A stretch of 64,000 bases of DNA, from positions 1 to 64,000 of the forward strand of contig JAUZOQ010000005.1 of NCBI GenBank assembly GCA_030706385.1, read 5' to 3'. Below the pieces are notes generated by a model. The model made no database searches. It saw only the letters and a program-made list of their open reading frames with translations, and was not told the origin of the DNA. Below are positions 48,512 through 58,926 of this stretch, piece by piece; positions within the stretch are counted from its first letter, which is position 1, and the number at the start of each line of letters is the position of its first letter. Source of the stretch: Bacteroidota bacterium (lineage in GTDB: Bacteria > Bacteroidota > Ignavibacteria > Palsa-1295). Both the position numbers and the translations under genes were made by a program.

Positions 48512-49609
48512 CTATTTCTCCGCCACCACCCGATTCGTCAGATCGCCAAGCATTTCGATCGAGCACGTTACTTCCTCTCCGGGTTTGACCCATCGGTTAT
48601 CGTAGACTTTCGAACCGTTTAGTTCTAAGAAGCAGCCTGTGCCGACGGTGCCGGAACCGATGACATCTCCGGGATAGAGCGTCACACCATAACTTGCGCG
48701 TTCGATGATCTGTGCAAACGTCCATGTCATATCCTTAAGATTGCCACGGGAGACTTCTTCGGTTCCGATCCGGCATGTCATCGTAAGATCGTAGCGTTCA
48801 CCTTTCGGGCCTGGAATTCTTCGCGATACAAGCTCATCTTTCGTCACCAGGTATGGCCCGATCGCTGTTGCAAAATCTTTTCCTTTGGCCGGTCCGAGTG
48901 AAAGCTTCATTTCTTCCATCTGCAATGCGCGTGCACTCCAATCGTTCATCACCATGTATCCGAAGATATACTCGTCCGCATGTTCTGCGCTGATGTTACG
49001 TCCTTCTTTGCCGATAACGATCGCCGCTTCAAGTTCGAAGTCAAGTTTTTTCAGTTGCTCGGGCATCACTGACATTTCGCCCGGACCAATGACGGCCTGA
49101 TGATTGGTGAAATAGAAGACGGGGAATTCATCGAACTCCGGGATCATCTCCACTCCGCGATTGCGCCTGGCAGCTTCGACATGCTGCCGGAAGGCATAGC
49201 CATCTCGCATCGAAGTGGGCCGAGGCACGGGAGCATAGAGCTGAGCCTCGCCGAGTTTCCATGCTATCTGGTAACCGTTATTGAGTTCATCAAAACTCCG
49301 CTTGCTGCACCATTCATGCACTTCTATTGCCCGTTGCAATGCTTCCTCTCCGAGAGCAAGGAGCGTGATGATATCGGAAGGAATTGATCGAATCTGTTTT
49401 TCCTCCATACGCATAGCGTAGTTGAGGGAGGCCGATTCCACATCAACAATATGATCGCCGATGAGAAATCCCAGTCGCCCTATCGGCGCAAGCGGATGAT
49501 GGACATCTTTGTTCCACACGGAAAATGCATCGCCGAGCGTGCCCTTGAACGAAGTTGCAGCGCTGTATTTCGGAGATTGTACGGAGCCCTTGAACGTTAC
49601 GAATTTCAT
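48512..49609 (-). CDS. fumarylacetoacetate hydrolase family protein
   Basis: FDFELEAAIVIGKEGRNISAEHADEYIFGYMVMNDWSARALQ...LYPGDVIGSGTVGTG; start moved to MKFVTFKGSV. Confidence 0.9.
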   Translation of the reverse strand: MKFVTFKGSVQSPKYSAATSFKGTLGDAFSVWNKDVHHPLAPIGRLGFLIGDHIVDVESASLNYAMRMEEKQIRSIPSDIITLLALGEEALQRAIEVHEWCSKRSFDELNNGYQIAWKLGEAQLYAPVPRPTSMRDGYAFRQHVEAARRNRGVEMIPEFDEFPVFYFTNHQAVIGPGEMSVMPEQLKKLDFELEAAIVIGKEGRNISAEHADEYIFGYMVMNDWSARALQMEEMKLSLGPAKGKDFATAIGPYLVTKDELVSRRIPGPKGERYDLTMTCRIGTEEVSRGNLKDMTWTFAQIIERASYGVTLYPGDVIGSGTVGTGCFLELNGSKVYDNRWVKPGEEVTCSIEMLGDLTNRVVAEK

Positions 49610-49661
49610 CGGTGGTGTGCTTGAATAATAAACAAAAATACGGTAACTCGCTATAAACAAT

Positions 49662-49685
49662 AAGGGCATGCCCAAACATGCCCTT
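49662..49685 (-). terminator. rho-independent-like hairpin after 49709..50440
   Basis: perfect 9-bp stem AAGGGCATG-CCCAAA-CATGCCCTT; reverse strand continues ATTGTTTAT. Confidence 0.65.
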
Positions 49686-49708
49686 GACCTGAGAAAATTG
49701 ATGACTGC

Positions 49709-50440
49709 TTACTTGCCCATTCCGGGAGAGGGCATATTCATCCCAACTTCCTGGATCTTAATGTCGGCCGGCACTTCAAACTTGCTCGCAGGGATCGAGG
49801 GATTCTCCTCGATCGAAGTTACGTGACTTTTGATCGACATCTTCCCCATCGTCATATCCATTTTCATTGGCTCGACGTTCCAGAATATCCAGGATTTCCC
49901 GCTCATTCCCATACCCTTCGAGCCACCCGTATACTCATAAACCTTGCATTCTTTACCGAGGATCGTTTCCGTGCCTTCTTCCTTGATTCCCATTTCCTTC
50001 TTCATATCTTCGCCCATATTCTTGAAATCCATGTTTGCAGGAATGGCGAACTTCATCTTTGTGCCGGTCTTCTTATCCATGTCAAATGAATAGAGCCATC
50101 CGTCCTTAATGATCTTCATTTGGGTTGTTTTCACCGATGTTTTGCCAAAGCTGATCGTGTTAGAATTCTCCTCACAGATCTTTGCGCCATAATCGTCGAA
50201 ATACTTTGTTGTCGTCCCTTTCATCCCCATTGTTTCGGTCTCTCCGTGAATGATACCGGATTTGACAGGGTATTTCCCCGCCATGGGGTTTGCTCCTGGG
50301 CTCGAGGCAGTTGGTTGCGAGGTTGTTGCGGCTGCTTTTGTCGAATCGGATGGTGCTGACGTGTCGGATTTTTTTCCGCACGCTGAAAGTGTGAGGGCAG
50401 AGAAAGCAACTGCGAATGCGAAAAGAATAGAGTGTTTCAT
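49709..50440 (-). CDS. lipoprotein, DUF4412-like
   Basis: MKHSILFAFAVAFSALTLSACGKKSD; ILGKECKVYEYTGGSKGMGMSGKSWIFWNVEP. Confidence 0.65.
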   Translation of the reverse strand: MKHSILFAFAVAFSALTLSACGKKSDTSAPSDSTKAAATTSQPTASSPGANPMAGKYPVKSGIIHGETETMGMKGTTTKYFDDYGAKICEENSNTISFGKTSVKTTQMKIIKDGWLYSFDMDKKTGTKMKFAIPANMDFKNMGEDMKKEMGIKEEGTETILGKECKVYEYTGGSKGMGMSGKSWIFWNVEPMKMDMTMGKMSIKSHVTSIEENPSIPASKFEVPADIKIQEVGMNMPSPGMGK

Positions 50441-50606
50441 GAATGTATCGTTGATGTGTAGAAGAAAGAAGTTGCGGGCTTTGGCAAGAATTTCCCGCTT
50501 TCGGCCCCGATAAACGAGAAGAAATTCCCCGATGGATAAGGAACTGAGTGTAAAAATAATACATTTTGAGCGGGTATTTTTCATTTGCATCAATTGTCTT
50601 ACATCT

Positions 50607-50987
50607 ATGAATCGTTACCTTTCAATTCTATCATTTGTAATTCTACTCTCGGCATGTTCGAAGAAAGAGGACAAGCCGGCTAATGCCAGCGACAGCCTGC
50701 TATCCAAGCCGATGACGGTTGATCCTATACCCGAGGCCCAGAAGAAAGATACGGCGAGTGGACTCCTGATCGATCAGGCACGCTTCCGCTCTCCGGAACA
50801 TGAAGCTCTGTTGCAGCGCTTCGAAGTCTATGATGTGGTTAATATTTATCACGATTTCAAATCGATCCGTAAACCCGGGATCACACAAGCGCAGATCGAT
50901 TCTTTCGATAAGGCCAAGAAGATCTCCGTCGATGAGTTGAAGGCCGTTCTCGAAGAAGGCGATAGACTTGGATGGTCGAAACACTAA
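50607..50987 (+). CDS. small lipoprotein
   Basis: MNRYLSILSFVILLSACSKKED lipobox. Confidence 0.65.
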   Translation: MNRYLSILSFVILLSACSKKEDKPANASDSLLSKPMTVDPIPEAQKKDTASGLLIDQARFRSPEHEALLQRFEVYDVVNIYHDFKSIRKPGITQAQIDSFDKAKKISVDELKAVLEEGDRLGWSKH

Positions 50988-51030
50988 AGAATCGAAACCG
51001 AAGTTTTAACTTTCATCAGACGATACTTTC

Positions 51031-51597
51031 TTGCACATCGTAGCTATTTCCGGCAGCCCGCGCCCTGGATCGGTATCGTCACAAATTCTGAATGTGGCCG
51101 GAAATCTTCTCGGATCAACCCAACACTTCACGATCTATGAAGCGCTGCTCGAACTGCCGCACTTCAGTCCCGATCTTGATACGGAACCGGCAGATTTGGC
51201 AGTCATGGCGCTTCGAATATTGCTGCGCGAAGCCGATGGAGTGATCATCTGCACGCCGGAGTATGCTTTCAGTATGCCCAGTGTTCTGAAGAATGCTCTG
51301 GAGTGGATCGTCTCAAGCGGCGAAATGAATGAAATGCCTGTTCTATCTATCAGTACTTCTCCTCTGCCACCGGGCGGCGAATATGCGCATACGGAGTTGC
51401 GCATGGTGTTGAAGGCTCTGGGAGCACGAAGTGCAAATGAGAACATGCTTTGCATTGGCGCTACGCGAAAGAAGATCAGCCCTTCCGGTGGGATCCTCGA
51501 TGCTGCGATCACGGAGAAGATCCGTGAAGAGGTGATCGCACTCACGAAACTCATGCACAATACTAATTCCGAACACGACACTATAGCGACGCACTAA
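51031..51597 (+). CDS. NADPH-dependent FMN reductase family protein
   Basis: IVAISGSPRPGSVSSQIL...DGVIICTPEYAFSMPSVLKNALEWI; TTG start. Confidence 0.9.
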   Translation: MHIVAISGSPRPGSVSSQILNVAGNLLGSTQHFTIYEALLELPHFSPDLDTEPADLAVMALRILLREADGVIICTPEYAFSMPSVLKNALEWIVSSGEMNEMPVLSISTSPLPPGGEYAHTELRMVLKALGARSANENMLCIGATRKKISPSGGILDAAITEKIREEVIALTKLMHNTNSEHDTIATH

Positions 51598-51635
51598 AAA
51601 AATGTTATCTTACTTCTCGATTCTCATTACTTGCC

Positions 51636-52568
51636 ATGCATCACGCTAATCGGCGCGGATCGCTCTTCATCGTACTGGCAGCGCTCTTCTGGAGCACGGG
51701 TGGGTTATTCATCAAATCGGTTTCTCTCGATGCATTCGGTATATCTTTGTGGCGCTCAAGCCTTGCGGCGATCACACTCTATATCCTTTACCGCATAAAT
51801 TTTTTCGGAAAGAGATCGAATCCATCGGCACAGAACGGTCTCGATCCAATTCCTTCACGGAAAGAATGGTATTCCCTGCGGACCGTCTCAACAGCGATGG
51901 TCTACGCAGCACTGCTCATACTTTTTGTGATGGCAACAAAGCTGACGACAAGCGCGAATGCGATTTTCCTACAGTACACAGCGCCGATCTACGTTCTATT
52001 TTTCGATCCCATTATCTCGCGGACAAAGATCAAACTTGCCGATATCATTGCCGTATTCATCACGATCGCGGCCATGGGATTGTTTTTCATCGGTGAGTTC
52101 GATACATCTTCGGTTCTTGGAAATATTCTTGCGCTTGCAAGCGGACTATGTTTTGCTGCTTACGCCTTATTGCTCAAGCACGAAAAGACAACGGAAGCCA
52201 TGCGGTGGCAATCGGTCATCGTCGGGCATGTTATTATTGTCATTATCATGCTTTTTCTTTTTCTGACAGGAAATGCACTTGCTGTGCCCCAAAATATTGG
52301 TGAGGCCGGGAAGCTGCTTTTCTTAGGGATCGTGCAGATCGGAGTTGCTTACGCTTTCTTTACAAAAGGGATTCATCATGTACGCGCTTTGGATGCGCTT
52401 CTGATCTCGATGCTTGAGCCCGTGCTCAATCCTGTGTGGGTTTATCTCGGAATCGGTGAAACACCCGGAGAGTATGCCATCGCCGGCGGTGCCATTATTC
52501 TGGCAGTGGTGATTATCAGAACCTGGAGCGAGGGAAGAAAGACCTCTATTCCCATCCCAATGCCTTGA
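51636..52568 (+). CDS. EamA/DMT family transporter
   Basis: LFIVLAALFWSTGGLFIKSV...AIFLQYTAPIYVLFF; ten hydrophobic segments. Confidence 0.9.
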   Translation: MHHANRRGSLFIVLAALFWSTGGLFIKSVSLDAFGISLWRSSLAAITLYILYRINFFGKRSNPSAQNGLDPIPSRKEWYSLRTVSTAMVYAALLILFVMATKLTTSANAIFLQYTAPIYVLFFDPIISRTKIKLADIIAVFITIAAMGLFFIGEFDTSSVLGNILALASGLCFAAYALLLKHEKTTEAMRWQSVIVGHVIIVIIMLFLFLTGNALAVPQNIGEAGKLLFLGIVQIGVAYAFFTKGIHHVRALDALLISMLEPVLNPVWVYLGIGETPGEYAIAGGAIILAVVIIRTWSEGRKTSIPIPMP

Positions 52569-53538
52569 TCAGGTAATAGGCGCCGGCTGCAATTCCTGCA
52601 GAGGCAGGTATGGTCAGAATCCATGCCCAGATGATCCGCGTAGCAACTCCCCAACGAACAGCCGAAGGCCTCTTGATCGAACCGACTCCGACGATCGCGC
52701 CTGTTATTGTATGAGTGGTCGATACCGGAATGCCCGCCGCTGCCGAGCCTAATAGCGTCACGGCTGCTGCCGCTTCAGCCGAGAATCCTCCGATCGGTTT
52801 CAGAGCTGTTATCCGCATACCCATCGTCTTGACAATTCGCCATCCTCCCGATAGTGTGCCAAGCCCGATCGCAGCATGGGCTGCAAGGATAACCCAGAAG
52901 GGAATGTAAAAACTCGTTATCATCTTATTGGCAAAGAGTAATCCAGCGATGATACCCATGGTCTTCTGCGCATCATTCGTGCCATGCCCCAACGAATATG
53001 CCGCAGCAGAAAATAGTTGACCACGCCTGAACCACTTATCGACTCCGAAAGGAGTGCTCCTGCGCGAAGCCCATGTAACGATCAGCATGATAAAAAATCC
53101 CAACACCATACCTATCAGTGGAGAGAGCACGATGAAGAGTACAGTCTTCGTCCAGCCAGATACGATGATGACACTGAATCCGCCAACCTTTGCAATAGCC
53201 GCTCCGGCATAACCACCGATGAGAGCGTGAGACGAGCTTGTCGGTAGCCCGAGCCACCATGTGATCAGATCCCATACAATAGCTCCGGCAAGCCCGGCCA
53301 GGATCACATAAGTCGTAACGACAGAAATATCCACCATCCCCGATCCTATTGTTTTCGCAACGCCGGTTCCGAATCCGAAGGCAGCAACAAAATTAAAGAA
53401 TGCTGCCCAGATCACTGCCTGTCCGGGAGTCAGAACACGAGTAGAAACGACCGTTGCAATAGAATTGGCAGCATCATGAAAACCATTGATGTAATCGAAA
53501 ATGAGCGCGATGCCGATGACGATATAAATTAGAGTCAT
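52546..53538 (-). CDS. inorganic phosphate transporter, PiT family
   Basis: IFDYINGFHDAANSIATVVSTRVL...GLPTSSSHALIGG...AYSLGHGTNDAQKTMGII...GIPVSTTHTITGAIVG. Confidence 0.96.
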   Translation of the reverse strand: MTLIYIVIGIALIFDYINGFHDAANSIATVVSTRVLTPGQAVIWAAFFNFVAAFGFGTGVAKTIGSGMVDISVVTTYVILAGLAGAIVWDLITWWLGLPTSSSHALIGGYAGAAIAKVGGFSVIIVSGWTKTVLFIVLSPLIGMVLGFFIMLIVTWASRRSTPFGVDKWFRRGQLFSAAAYSLGHGTNDAQKTMGIIAGLLFANKMITSFYIPFWVILAAHAAIGLGTLSGGWRIVKTMGMRITALKPIGGFSAEAAAAVTLLGSAAAGIPVSTTHTITGAIVGVGSIKRPSAVRWGVATRIIWAWILTIPASAGIAAGAYYLIKALGWE

Positions 53539-53571
53539 GATCAGTGCACGAAGAAGTGAGAATGAGAGTTC

Positions 53572-54219
53572 TTATGCGTACTTGATGACGACGCCTTCAA
53601 TGACGTTTGCGACGTGCTCACACTTATCAATGGCCTCTTCGATATCGCTTAAGATCTCTTTAAGCTTTATCAATTCGATCGGATCCTTTTGTTCGCGGAA
53701 TAATCGCGCGATCGCATTATGATAGATATCATCGCCGGCATTTTCGCAGGTATTGATGTGCTCACAAAGGCGATGGATCTCCTCCCGGTTCTTCATGTTC
53801 GATAGCATCGGCACGGCCTGAGCGAGACTATGGACGGCTTTGCAGAGCGTATCAGTAAGATCGCGGAATTCATTCGGAAAGGTCGTGACTTCATAGAGTA
53901 CCGTACGCAAGGCCGTATCTTCCATCAGGTCAAGAATATCATCCAAGATCGATGCAAGGGCATAAATGTCTTCCCTGTCTATCGGAGTGATGAAGGTTTG
54001 GGAAACATCATTAAAGATATCATGGGTGATGATATCTCCCCGGTGTTCCGCATCTTCGATCTTTGAGATCAGGATCTTCCGCTCGGCGGGCGAGCCGGCG
54101 TCCAAAAGAAGACGGAGATCGGTCGAAGCTGACTGGATATTCCCTACATTGGCCGTAAAAAGATCGAAATACTTGTTCTCCTTGGGGAGCATCGATCGGA
54201 TAAAGTTGGCAAAGCCCAT
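53572..54219 (-). CDS. DUF47 family (PhoU-like, Pit accessory) protein
   Basis: SKIEDAEHRGDIITHDIFNDVSQTFITPIDREDIYALASILDDILDLMEDTA. Confidence 0.93.
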   Translation of the reverse strand: MGFANFIRSMLPKENKYFDLFTANVGNIQSASTDLRLLLDAGSPAERKILISKIEDAEHRGDIITHDIFNDVSQTFITPIDREDIYALASILDDILDLMEDTALRTVLYEVTTFPNEFRDLTDTLCKAVHSLAQAVPMLSNMKNREEIHRLCEHINTCENAGDDIYHNAIARLFREQKDPIELIKLKEILSDIEEAIDKCEHVANVIEGVVIKYA

Positions 54220-54242
54220 AATTGTGCGGTGATATTACGAAA

Positions 54243-54261
54243 TTGTTAAGGCAAAATTAAG
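54243..54261 (-). promoter_or_regulatory. PHO-box-like direct repeat
   Basis: reverse strand CTTAATTT-TGC-CTTAACAA, 11-bp period. Confidence 0.4.
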
Positions 54262-54393
54262 GAGGAAACGGAGTCCGAGCCGCATTTTCGGGATTCCGTG
54301 GAATTTCCCATTCCGACGCACATGCAGGCAATTCCGAATGATTGCCGGGCAACTCTTTGATTCAGAATTTCTTAATCAACGCAATCAGGGACC

Positions 54394-55104
54394 CTAGTCT
54401 TCATCTTTGAGGCTAATATCTTCCGGAAGGTGATGCTTCATCATTTTTGCTTCGACGATAAAGACGACATCTTCGGCAATATTTGTCGCATGATCGGCAA
54501 GACGCTCCACATGTCGGATTACAACCATGGCATGAGCTGCAGGTTCGATATGGCCAGGATCGGATTTCATTTCGGCGATCAATTTTTCGAATGCCTGACG
54601 GGCGATCTCGTCGACGGTATCATCACGATCGAATAGCGACCGGGCAAGCTCTGCATCATTATTGATAAATGCATCGAAGGCATCGCGAAACATTTTCGTT
54701 GCTTCTGCGATCATGTTCTTGATACCGACACGCTCTAAGATCTCTGTATATCCGGCAAGCGGCTCGACTCGTTCGGCAAGATTGACTGCAATATCGCCGA
54801 TCCGCTCGAACTCGCTATCGATACGCATTGCAGCGATAAGCATGCGCAGATCGATAGCCACAGGCTGCGTCAGAGCAAGGATACGCTGGCATAAGCCATC
54901 GACCATCAGATCGTATTCGTTCACGCGTGCCTCGCGCTTCAGGACGAAGCGAGCCGCTTCCATATCGGTCTGCAGCACTGCCCGAGTAGCAAGCTCGACT
55001 TGCTCATCGACAAGTGAGCCCATGCGAATAAGCAAGGCGCGCAATTTTTCCAGCTCATCTTCAAAGTGACGATGAATCCGCGGAGTAGTTGATAATGTAG
55101 CCAT
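54394..55104 (-). CDS. phoU: phosphate signalling protein PhoU
   Basis: RHFEDELEKLRALLIRMGSLVDEQVELATRAVLQTD...ERIGDIAVNLAERV...RHVERLADHATNIAEDVVFIVEA. Confidence 0.95.
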   Translation of the reverse strand: MATLSTTPRIHRHFEDELEKLRALLIRMGSLVDEQVELATRAVLQTDMEAARFVLKREARVNEYDLMVDGLCQRILALTQPVAIDLRMLIAAMRIDSEFERIGDIAVNLAERVEPLAGYTEILERVGIKNMIAEATKMFRDAFDAFINNDAELARSLFDRDDTVDEIARQAFEKLIAEMKSDPGHIEPAAHAMVVIRHVERLADHATNIAEDVVFIVEAKMMKHHLPEDISLKDED

Positions 55105-55169
55105 ACGTTTTTCTATGCTATTGAATACTGTTACTGGCGAAGTTTTGTAACGGGTCTGTGTACGACCGT

Positions 55170-55928
55170 TTAGCCGAATCTTCCGGTAATATAATCTTCG
55201 GTTTGCTTCATCTTCGGATTCGTGAACATATCTCGCGTATCTCCGATCTCGATAAGCTCGCCCAGATAGAAGAATGCCGTCCGATCGCTGATGCGCGCTG
55301 CCTGCTGCATATTATGCGTAACGATTATGATCGTATAATTCGTTTTGAGCTCGAAGATCAGTTCTTCGATCTTCGATGTCGAGATCGGATCGAGCGCAGA
55401 AGTAGGTTCGTCGAGCAAGATCATTTCCGGTTTCATTGCGATCGCTCGGGCGATGCAAAGCCTTTGCTGCTGGCCGCCCGAAAGGAAGGCTCCCTTCTTA
55501 TGCAGGCTATCCTTCACTTCATCCCAGAGTGCAGCTTTCTTTAATGAGGTTTCGACGATCTCATGCTTTTCCGGTCTCTTCATTTTTATTCCATTGAGAA
55601 GATATCCGGCGATGACGTTGTCATAGATACTAAGATTTGGGAAAGGATTTGGCCTCTGAAACACCATTCCGATCCTGCGGCGGAGCATCATCGCATTCAT
55701 CGCATAGACATCTTCGCCATCAAGTAGCATCTCTCCGCTTGATCGTGCTCCGGGCGCAAGCTCATGCATACGATTTATGCATCGGAGATAGGTCGTTTTT
55801 CCACAACCCGAAGGACCCATCATTGCAAGGATCCTCTTGCGCGGAATTTGCATGGAGATATCCTTGAGCACCTGATGGTCTCCGAAATATGCATTAAAAT
55901 TCTTTGACTCTAAAATTGCACTTTCCAT
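55170..55928 (-). CDS. pstB: phosphate ABC transporter ATP-binding protein
   Basis: [21 protein letters not shown]...[19 protein letters not shown]...[36 protein letters not shown]. Confidence 0.96.
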   Translation of the reverse strand: MESAILESKNFNAYFGDHQVLKDISMQIPRKRILAMMGPSGCGKTTYLRCINRMHELAPGARSSGEMLLDGEDVYAMNAMMLRRRIGMVFQRPNPFPNLSIYDNVIAGYLLNGIKMKRPEKHEIVETSLKKAALWDEVKDSLHKKGAFLSGGQQQRLCIARAIAMKPEMILLDEPTSALDPISTSKIEELIFELKTNYTIIIVTHNMQQAARISDRTAFFYLGELIEIGDTRDMFTNPKMKQTEDYITGRFG

Positions 55929-56758
55929 CTCTTGATTAACAATTTTGAGATTATTGAGAGAATGAGTATCATGACGATGAGGATGAGCGAAGCTCCCCAG
56001 CCTTGCCGGTGCCAGTCGTCGTAAGGGCTCGTTGCATAATTATAGATGAGCAAGGGAAGCGAATGCACGGGTTGCAGTGCATTGAACGATAAGAACGGAT
56101 TTCCGAATGCCGTGAAGAGGAGCGGAGCCGTCTCGCCGGCTATGCGTGCAACAGCAAGCGTAACTCCTGTGATGATGCCGCTCAGCGAATTTGGAATGAT
56201 CACTCGAAGGATCGTCCGACTTGTACTAATGCCAAGAGCCAGCGATGCTTCTTTCATCGAATTCGGTACGAGCTTGATCGTTTCCTCCGTTGTCCGCACG
56301 ATGACAGGCAACATCATGATGGCAAGAGCAGCACTTCCCGAAAGCGCCGAAAAATTTCCGATCGGGCTGACAAGCCACACATAGGCTACGATTCCTATGA
56401 CGATGGAGGGAATGCCCTGCAAGATCTCGACAAATAATCCGGCAATCTTTGCAAGCTGCGTATTCGGATATTCCGAAAGATAAACTCCGGCAAGTACTCC
56501 GACCGGTGCGGCAAACAAGGTAGCGTTGACGATCAGCATGATCGTGCCGACTATGGCGTTCAGAATGCCGCCGCCGGATTCGCCGACAGGTTTCGGAAGC
56601 TGCGTCAGGAAATCCCAATTGATCGCGGAAATTCCGTTGCTGATGATATAATATAGAATGAGCACAAGCGGCACTGCCGTCAGTCCGGCAAACAGGAATA
56701 AGGACAAGACAAAAAGCTTGTTCTTGGTAATACGCCATTTCAGAGCTGCGTTTGTCAT
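55910..56758 (-). CDS. pstA: phosphate ABC transporter permease PstA
   Basis: [36 protein letters not shown]...[18 protein letters not shown]. Confidence 0.95.
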   Translation of the reverse strand: MTNAALKWRITKNKLFVLSLFLFAGLTAVPLVLILYYIISNGISAINWDFLTQLPKPVGESGGGILNAIVGTIMLIVNATLFAAPVGVLAGVYLSEYPNTQLAKIAGLFVEILQGIPSIVIGIVAYVWLVSPIGNFSALSGSAALAIMMLPVIVRTTEETIKLVPNSMKEASLALGISTSRTILRVIIPNSLSGIITGVTLAVARIAGETAPLLFTAFGNPFLSFNALQPVHSLPLLIYNYATSPYDDWHRQGWGASLILIVMILILSIISKLLIKRWKVQF

Positions 56759-57657
56759 TGCATTGCCATCCTCTTAATGATGTATCTTCCGAGGAGATCG
56801 AAGAGTACGGTCAGAACAAAAAGCATAAGTCCGATCTCGATCAACGAAGAAAGATAAATTTCTGTCGTTGCCTCGGTGAATTCATTGGCGATAATACTTG
56901 CCATGGTATTCGATGGATCGAAAAGGCTTTTAGCAAGCGTGTTCGAATTGCCTATCACCATTGTCACAGCCATTGTCTCACCGACAGCTCTTCCGAACGA
57001 TAGGAGAAATCCGGCGCCGATACCCGACCGCGCATACGGCAGGATCACTTTACGGACAACTTCAAATCGTGTAGCACCCATTGCATACGCCGCTTCTTTC
57101 AAATTCAACGGCACAAGCTGAATGATCTCTCGCGCTACGGAAGCGGAGTATGGAATGATCATGATCGAGAGAACGATCGTTGCGGCAATGATACTCACTC
57201 CGAATGCAGGCTGAATATTCTGTGACACCTCGAAATTTCTGATGATCGGAACAAGAAAATATAGCGCTGTAAAACCGTAAATTACCGACGGAATACCGGC
57301 AAGCATCTCGAGTAGATTCTTTAGTATCGTGGCCAGGAAGCCGGTCCGGTAATATTCACCCAATAAGATTGCAAGAGACATTCCAAATGGAAAAGAAATT
57401 GCAAGTGCCAGAACTGCAGTTACAACGGTACCGACGATATACGGCAGCCCGCTGAACATTCCTGTTACCGGATTCCACGTCTGGCCTGTAATAAACCCGA
57501 AGCCGAATACTTTGATACTAAGAATTGATTTGGCTACGAGCGTAACGAAAACTCCAACGAGCAGAAGGACGAGAAAAGACGCACAGATGACAAGGATCCT
57601 GTGGAAGATCCCTCCCTCTTTATGCGGCTTATGGTAACTTGTCTTTTCCTGATTCAC
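56755..57657 (-). CDS. pstC: phosphate ABC transporter permease PstC
   Basis: GLPYIVGTVVTAVLALAISFPFGMSLAILLGEY...LEMLAGIPSVIYGFTALYFLVP...GRAVGETMAVTMVIGN. Confidence 0.95.
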   Translation of the reverse strand: MNQEKTSYHKPHKEGGIFHRILVICASFLVLLLVGVFVTLVAKSILSIKVFGFGFITGQTWNPVTGMFSGLPYIVGTVVTAVLALAISFPFGMSLAILLGEYYRTGFLATILKNLLEMLAGIPSVIYGFTALYFLVPIIRNFEVSQNIQPAFGVSIIAATIVLSIMIIPYSASVAREIIQLVPLNLKEAAYAMGATRFEVVRKVILPYARSGIGAGFLLSFGRAVGETMAVTMVIGNSNTLAKSLFDPSNTMASIIANEFTEATTEIYLSSLIEIGLMLFVLTVLFDLLGRYIIKRMAMQ

Positions 57658-57794
57658 AATTGATGTGTGAAATGCAATTCAAAAAAGTGACACTTCCTGC
57701 TCACTGGCTACTCATTTCATTTCACGGAAAAATCAGACGCCCGCTTTTTAGAGCTTGCGCCTGATCTATCCGGGAGGTAACTTATGAGGTAACT

Positions 57795-58889
57795 TTATTG
57801 TAATATCGGCTTGCCGTCGTACGTCACGGATTTTAACAATGACTCGCACTGCACAACTGCCGATGCCGGTACTTTTGCGTAATTAAGCGGTTCGTTATAT
57901 GCCTGTCCGTCGTGAAGTGTCCACCACAGGAGCTTTACCAGAGCCGTAGCCTGATCGAGCGAGCGGCTTCCGTATTTCTGTTCCTTGTAGAGCAGCACCC
58001 ACGTTGTTCCGGAGATCGGATAACCTTCGGCAACATCGGTATTGGTCAGGCTGAAGCGCATATCATCCGGCAGTTTGGTATTAGCTGCTGCCATCACTGA
58101 TTGCAGAGACGGCGTGATGTTTGCACCTGATTTATTCAGGACTTTCGCATAGCTCATGCTGTTCTGCAGTGCATAGATGAGCTCGACGTATCCGATCGAG
58201 CCAGGCGTTTGTTTGACGATGCCGGAGACTCCTTCGTTACCTTTGCCGCCCAAGCCTGCCGGCCAGTTAACGGAAGTGCCTGCTCCTACTTTTGTTTTCC
58301 ATTCGTCGCTCACCTTGCTGAGGTAGTCAGTAAAGATGGCCGATGTGCCACTTCCGTCGCTACGATGGGTGACGATAATTTCCGTTGCCGGAAGCTTTAC
58401 CTCAGAGTTCAATTTTGCGATCGCTGCATCGTTCCACTTCTTGATCTTACCGAGATAGATACCGGCAATCACTTCTCCCGTCATGTTTAACTGTCCGGTA
58501 ACTCCGGGAATGTTGTAGGTTAGCACAACAGCTCCCATTGCAACAGGAATATGAATGACGGGAGCAGGCATACCGGCCATTTTCTCATCGTTCAAAAATG
58601 CATCGGACGCGCCGAAATCGACGGTCTTGCTCGTCAGCTGCTGAATGCCACCGCCCGAGCCGATCGACTGGTAGTTAACTTTCACGCCGGTCTTCGTATT
58701 ATATTCATTGAATGTCTTCGAGAAGAGCGGATAGACGAACGTAGAGCCTGCGCCGAGGATCGTCATCGGTGCCGTTGCAGTCGAATCGCCGGACTTGCCG
58801 CCGCTCTTGCACATCGTGAACGTGCTCAACGTCATTGCAGCCAATGCCAGAACCAGCAGTCGCGATATTGTATTTGTTCTTTTTTTCAT
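57795..58889 (-). CDS. pstS: phosphate ABC transporter substrate-binding protein PstS
   Basis: ILGAGSTFVYPLFSKTFNEYNTKTGVKVNYQSIGSGGGIQQLTSKTVDFGASDAFL...VTHRSDGSGTSAIFTDYLSKVSDEWK. Confidence 0.96.
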   Translation of the reverse strand: MKKRTNTISRLLVLALAAMTLSTFTMCKSGGKSGDSTATAPMTILGAGSTFVYPLFSKTFNEYNTKTGVKVNYQSIGSGGGIQQLTSKTVDFGASDAFLNDEKMAGMPAPVIHIPVAMGAVVLTYNIPGVTGQLNMTGEVIAGIYLGKIKKWNDAAIAKLNSEVKLPATEIIVTHRSDGSGTSAIFTDYLSKVSDEWKTKVGAGTSVNWPAGLGGKGNEGVSGIVKQTPGSIGYVELIYALQNSMSYAKVLNKSGANITPSLQSVMAAANTKLPDDMRFSLTNTDVAEGYPISGTTWVLLYKEQKYGSRSLDQATALVKLLWWTLHDGQAYNEPLNYAKVPASAVVQCESLLKSVTYDGKPILQ

Positions 58890-58926
58890 TGATAAGAAGA
58901 TTGTAATCGTGTGGTAAAAATTGTAT

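Noticed and set aside
57774-57795. Direct repeat GAGGTAACTT x2 next to the pstS stop as a regulatory site
   Set aside because: Only 10 bp with 12-bp spacing at the 3' end of the gene; probably a small local duplication
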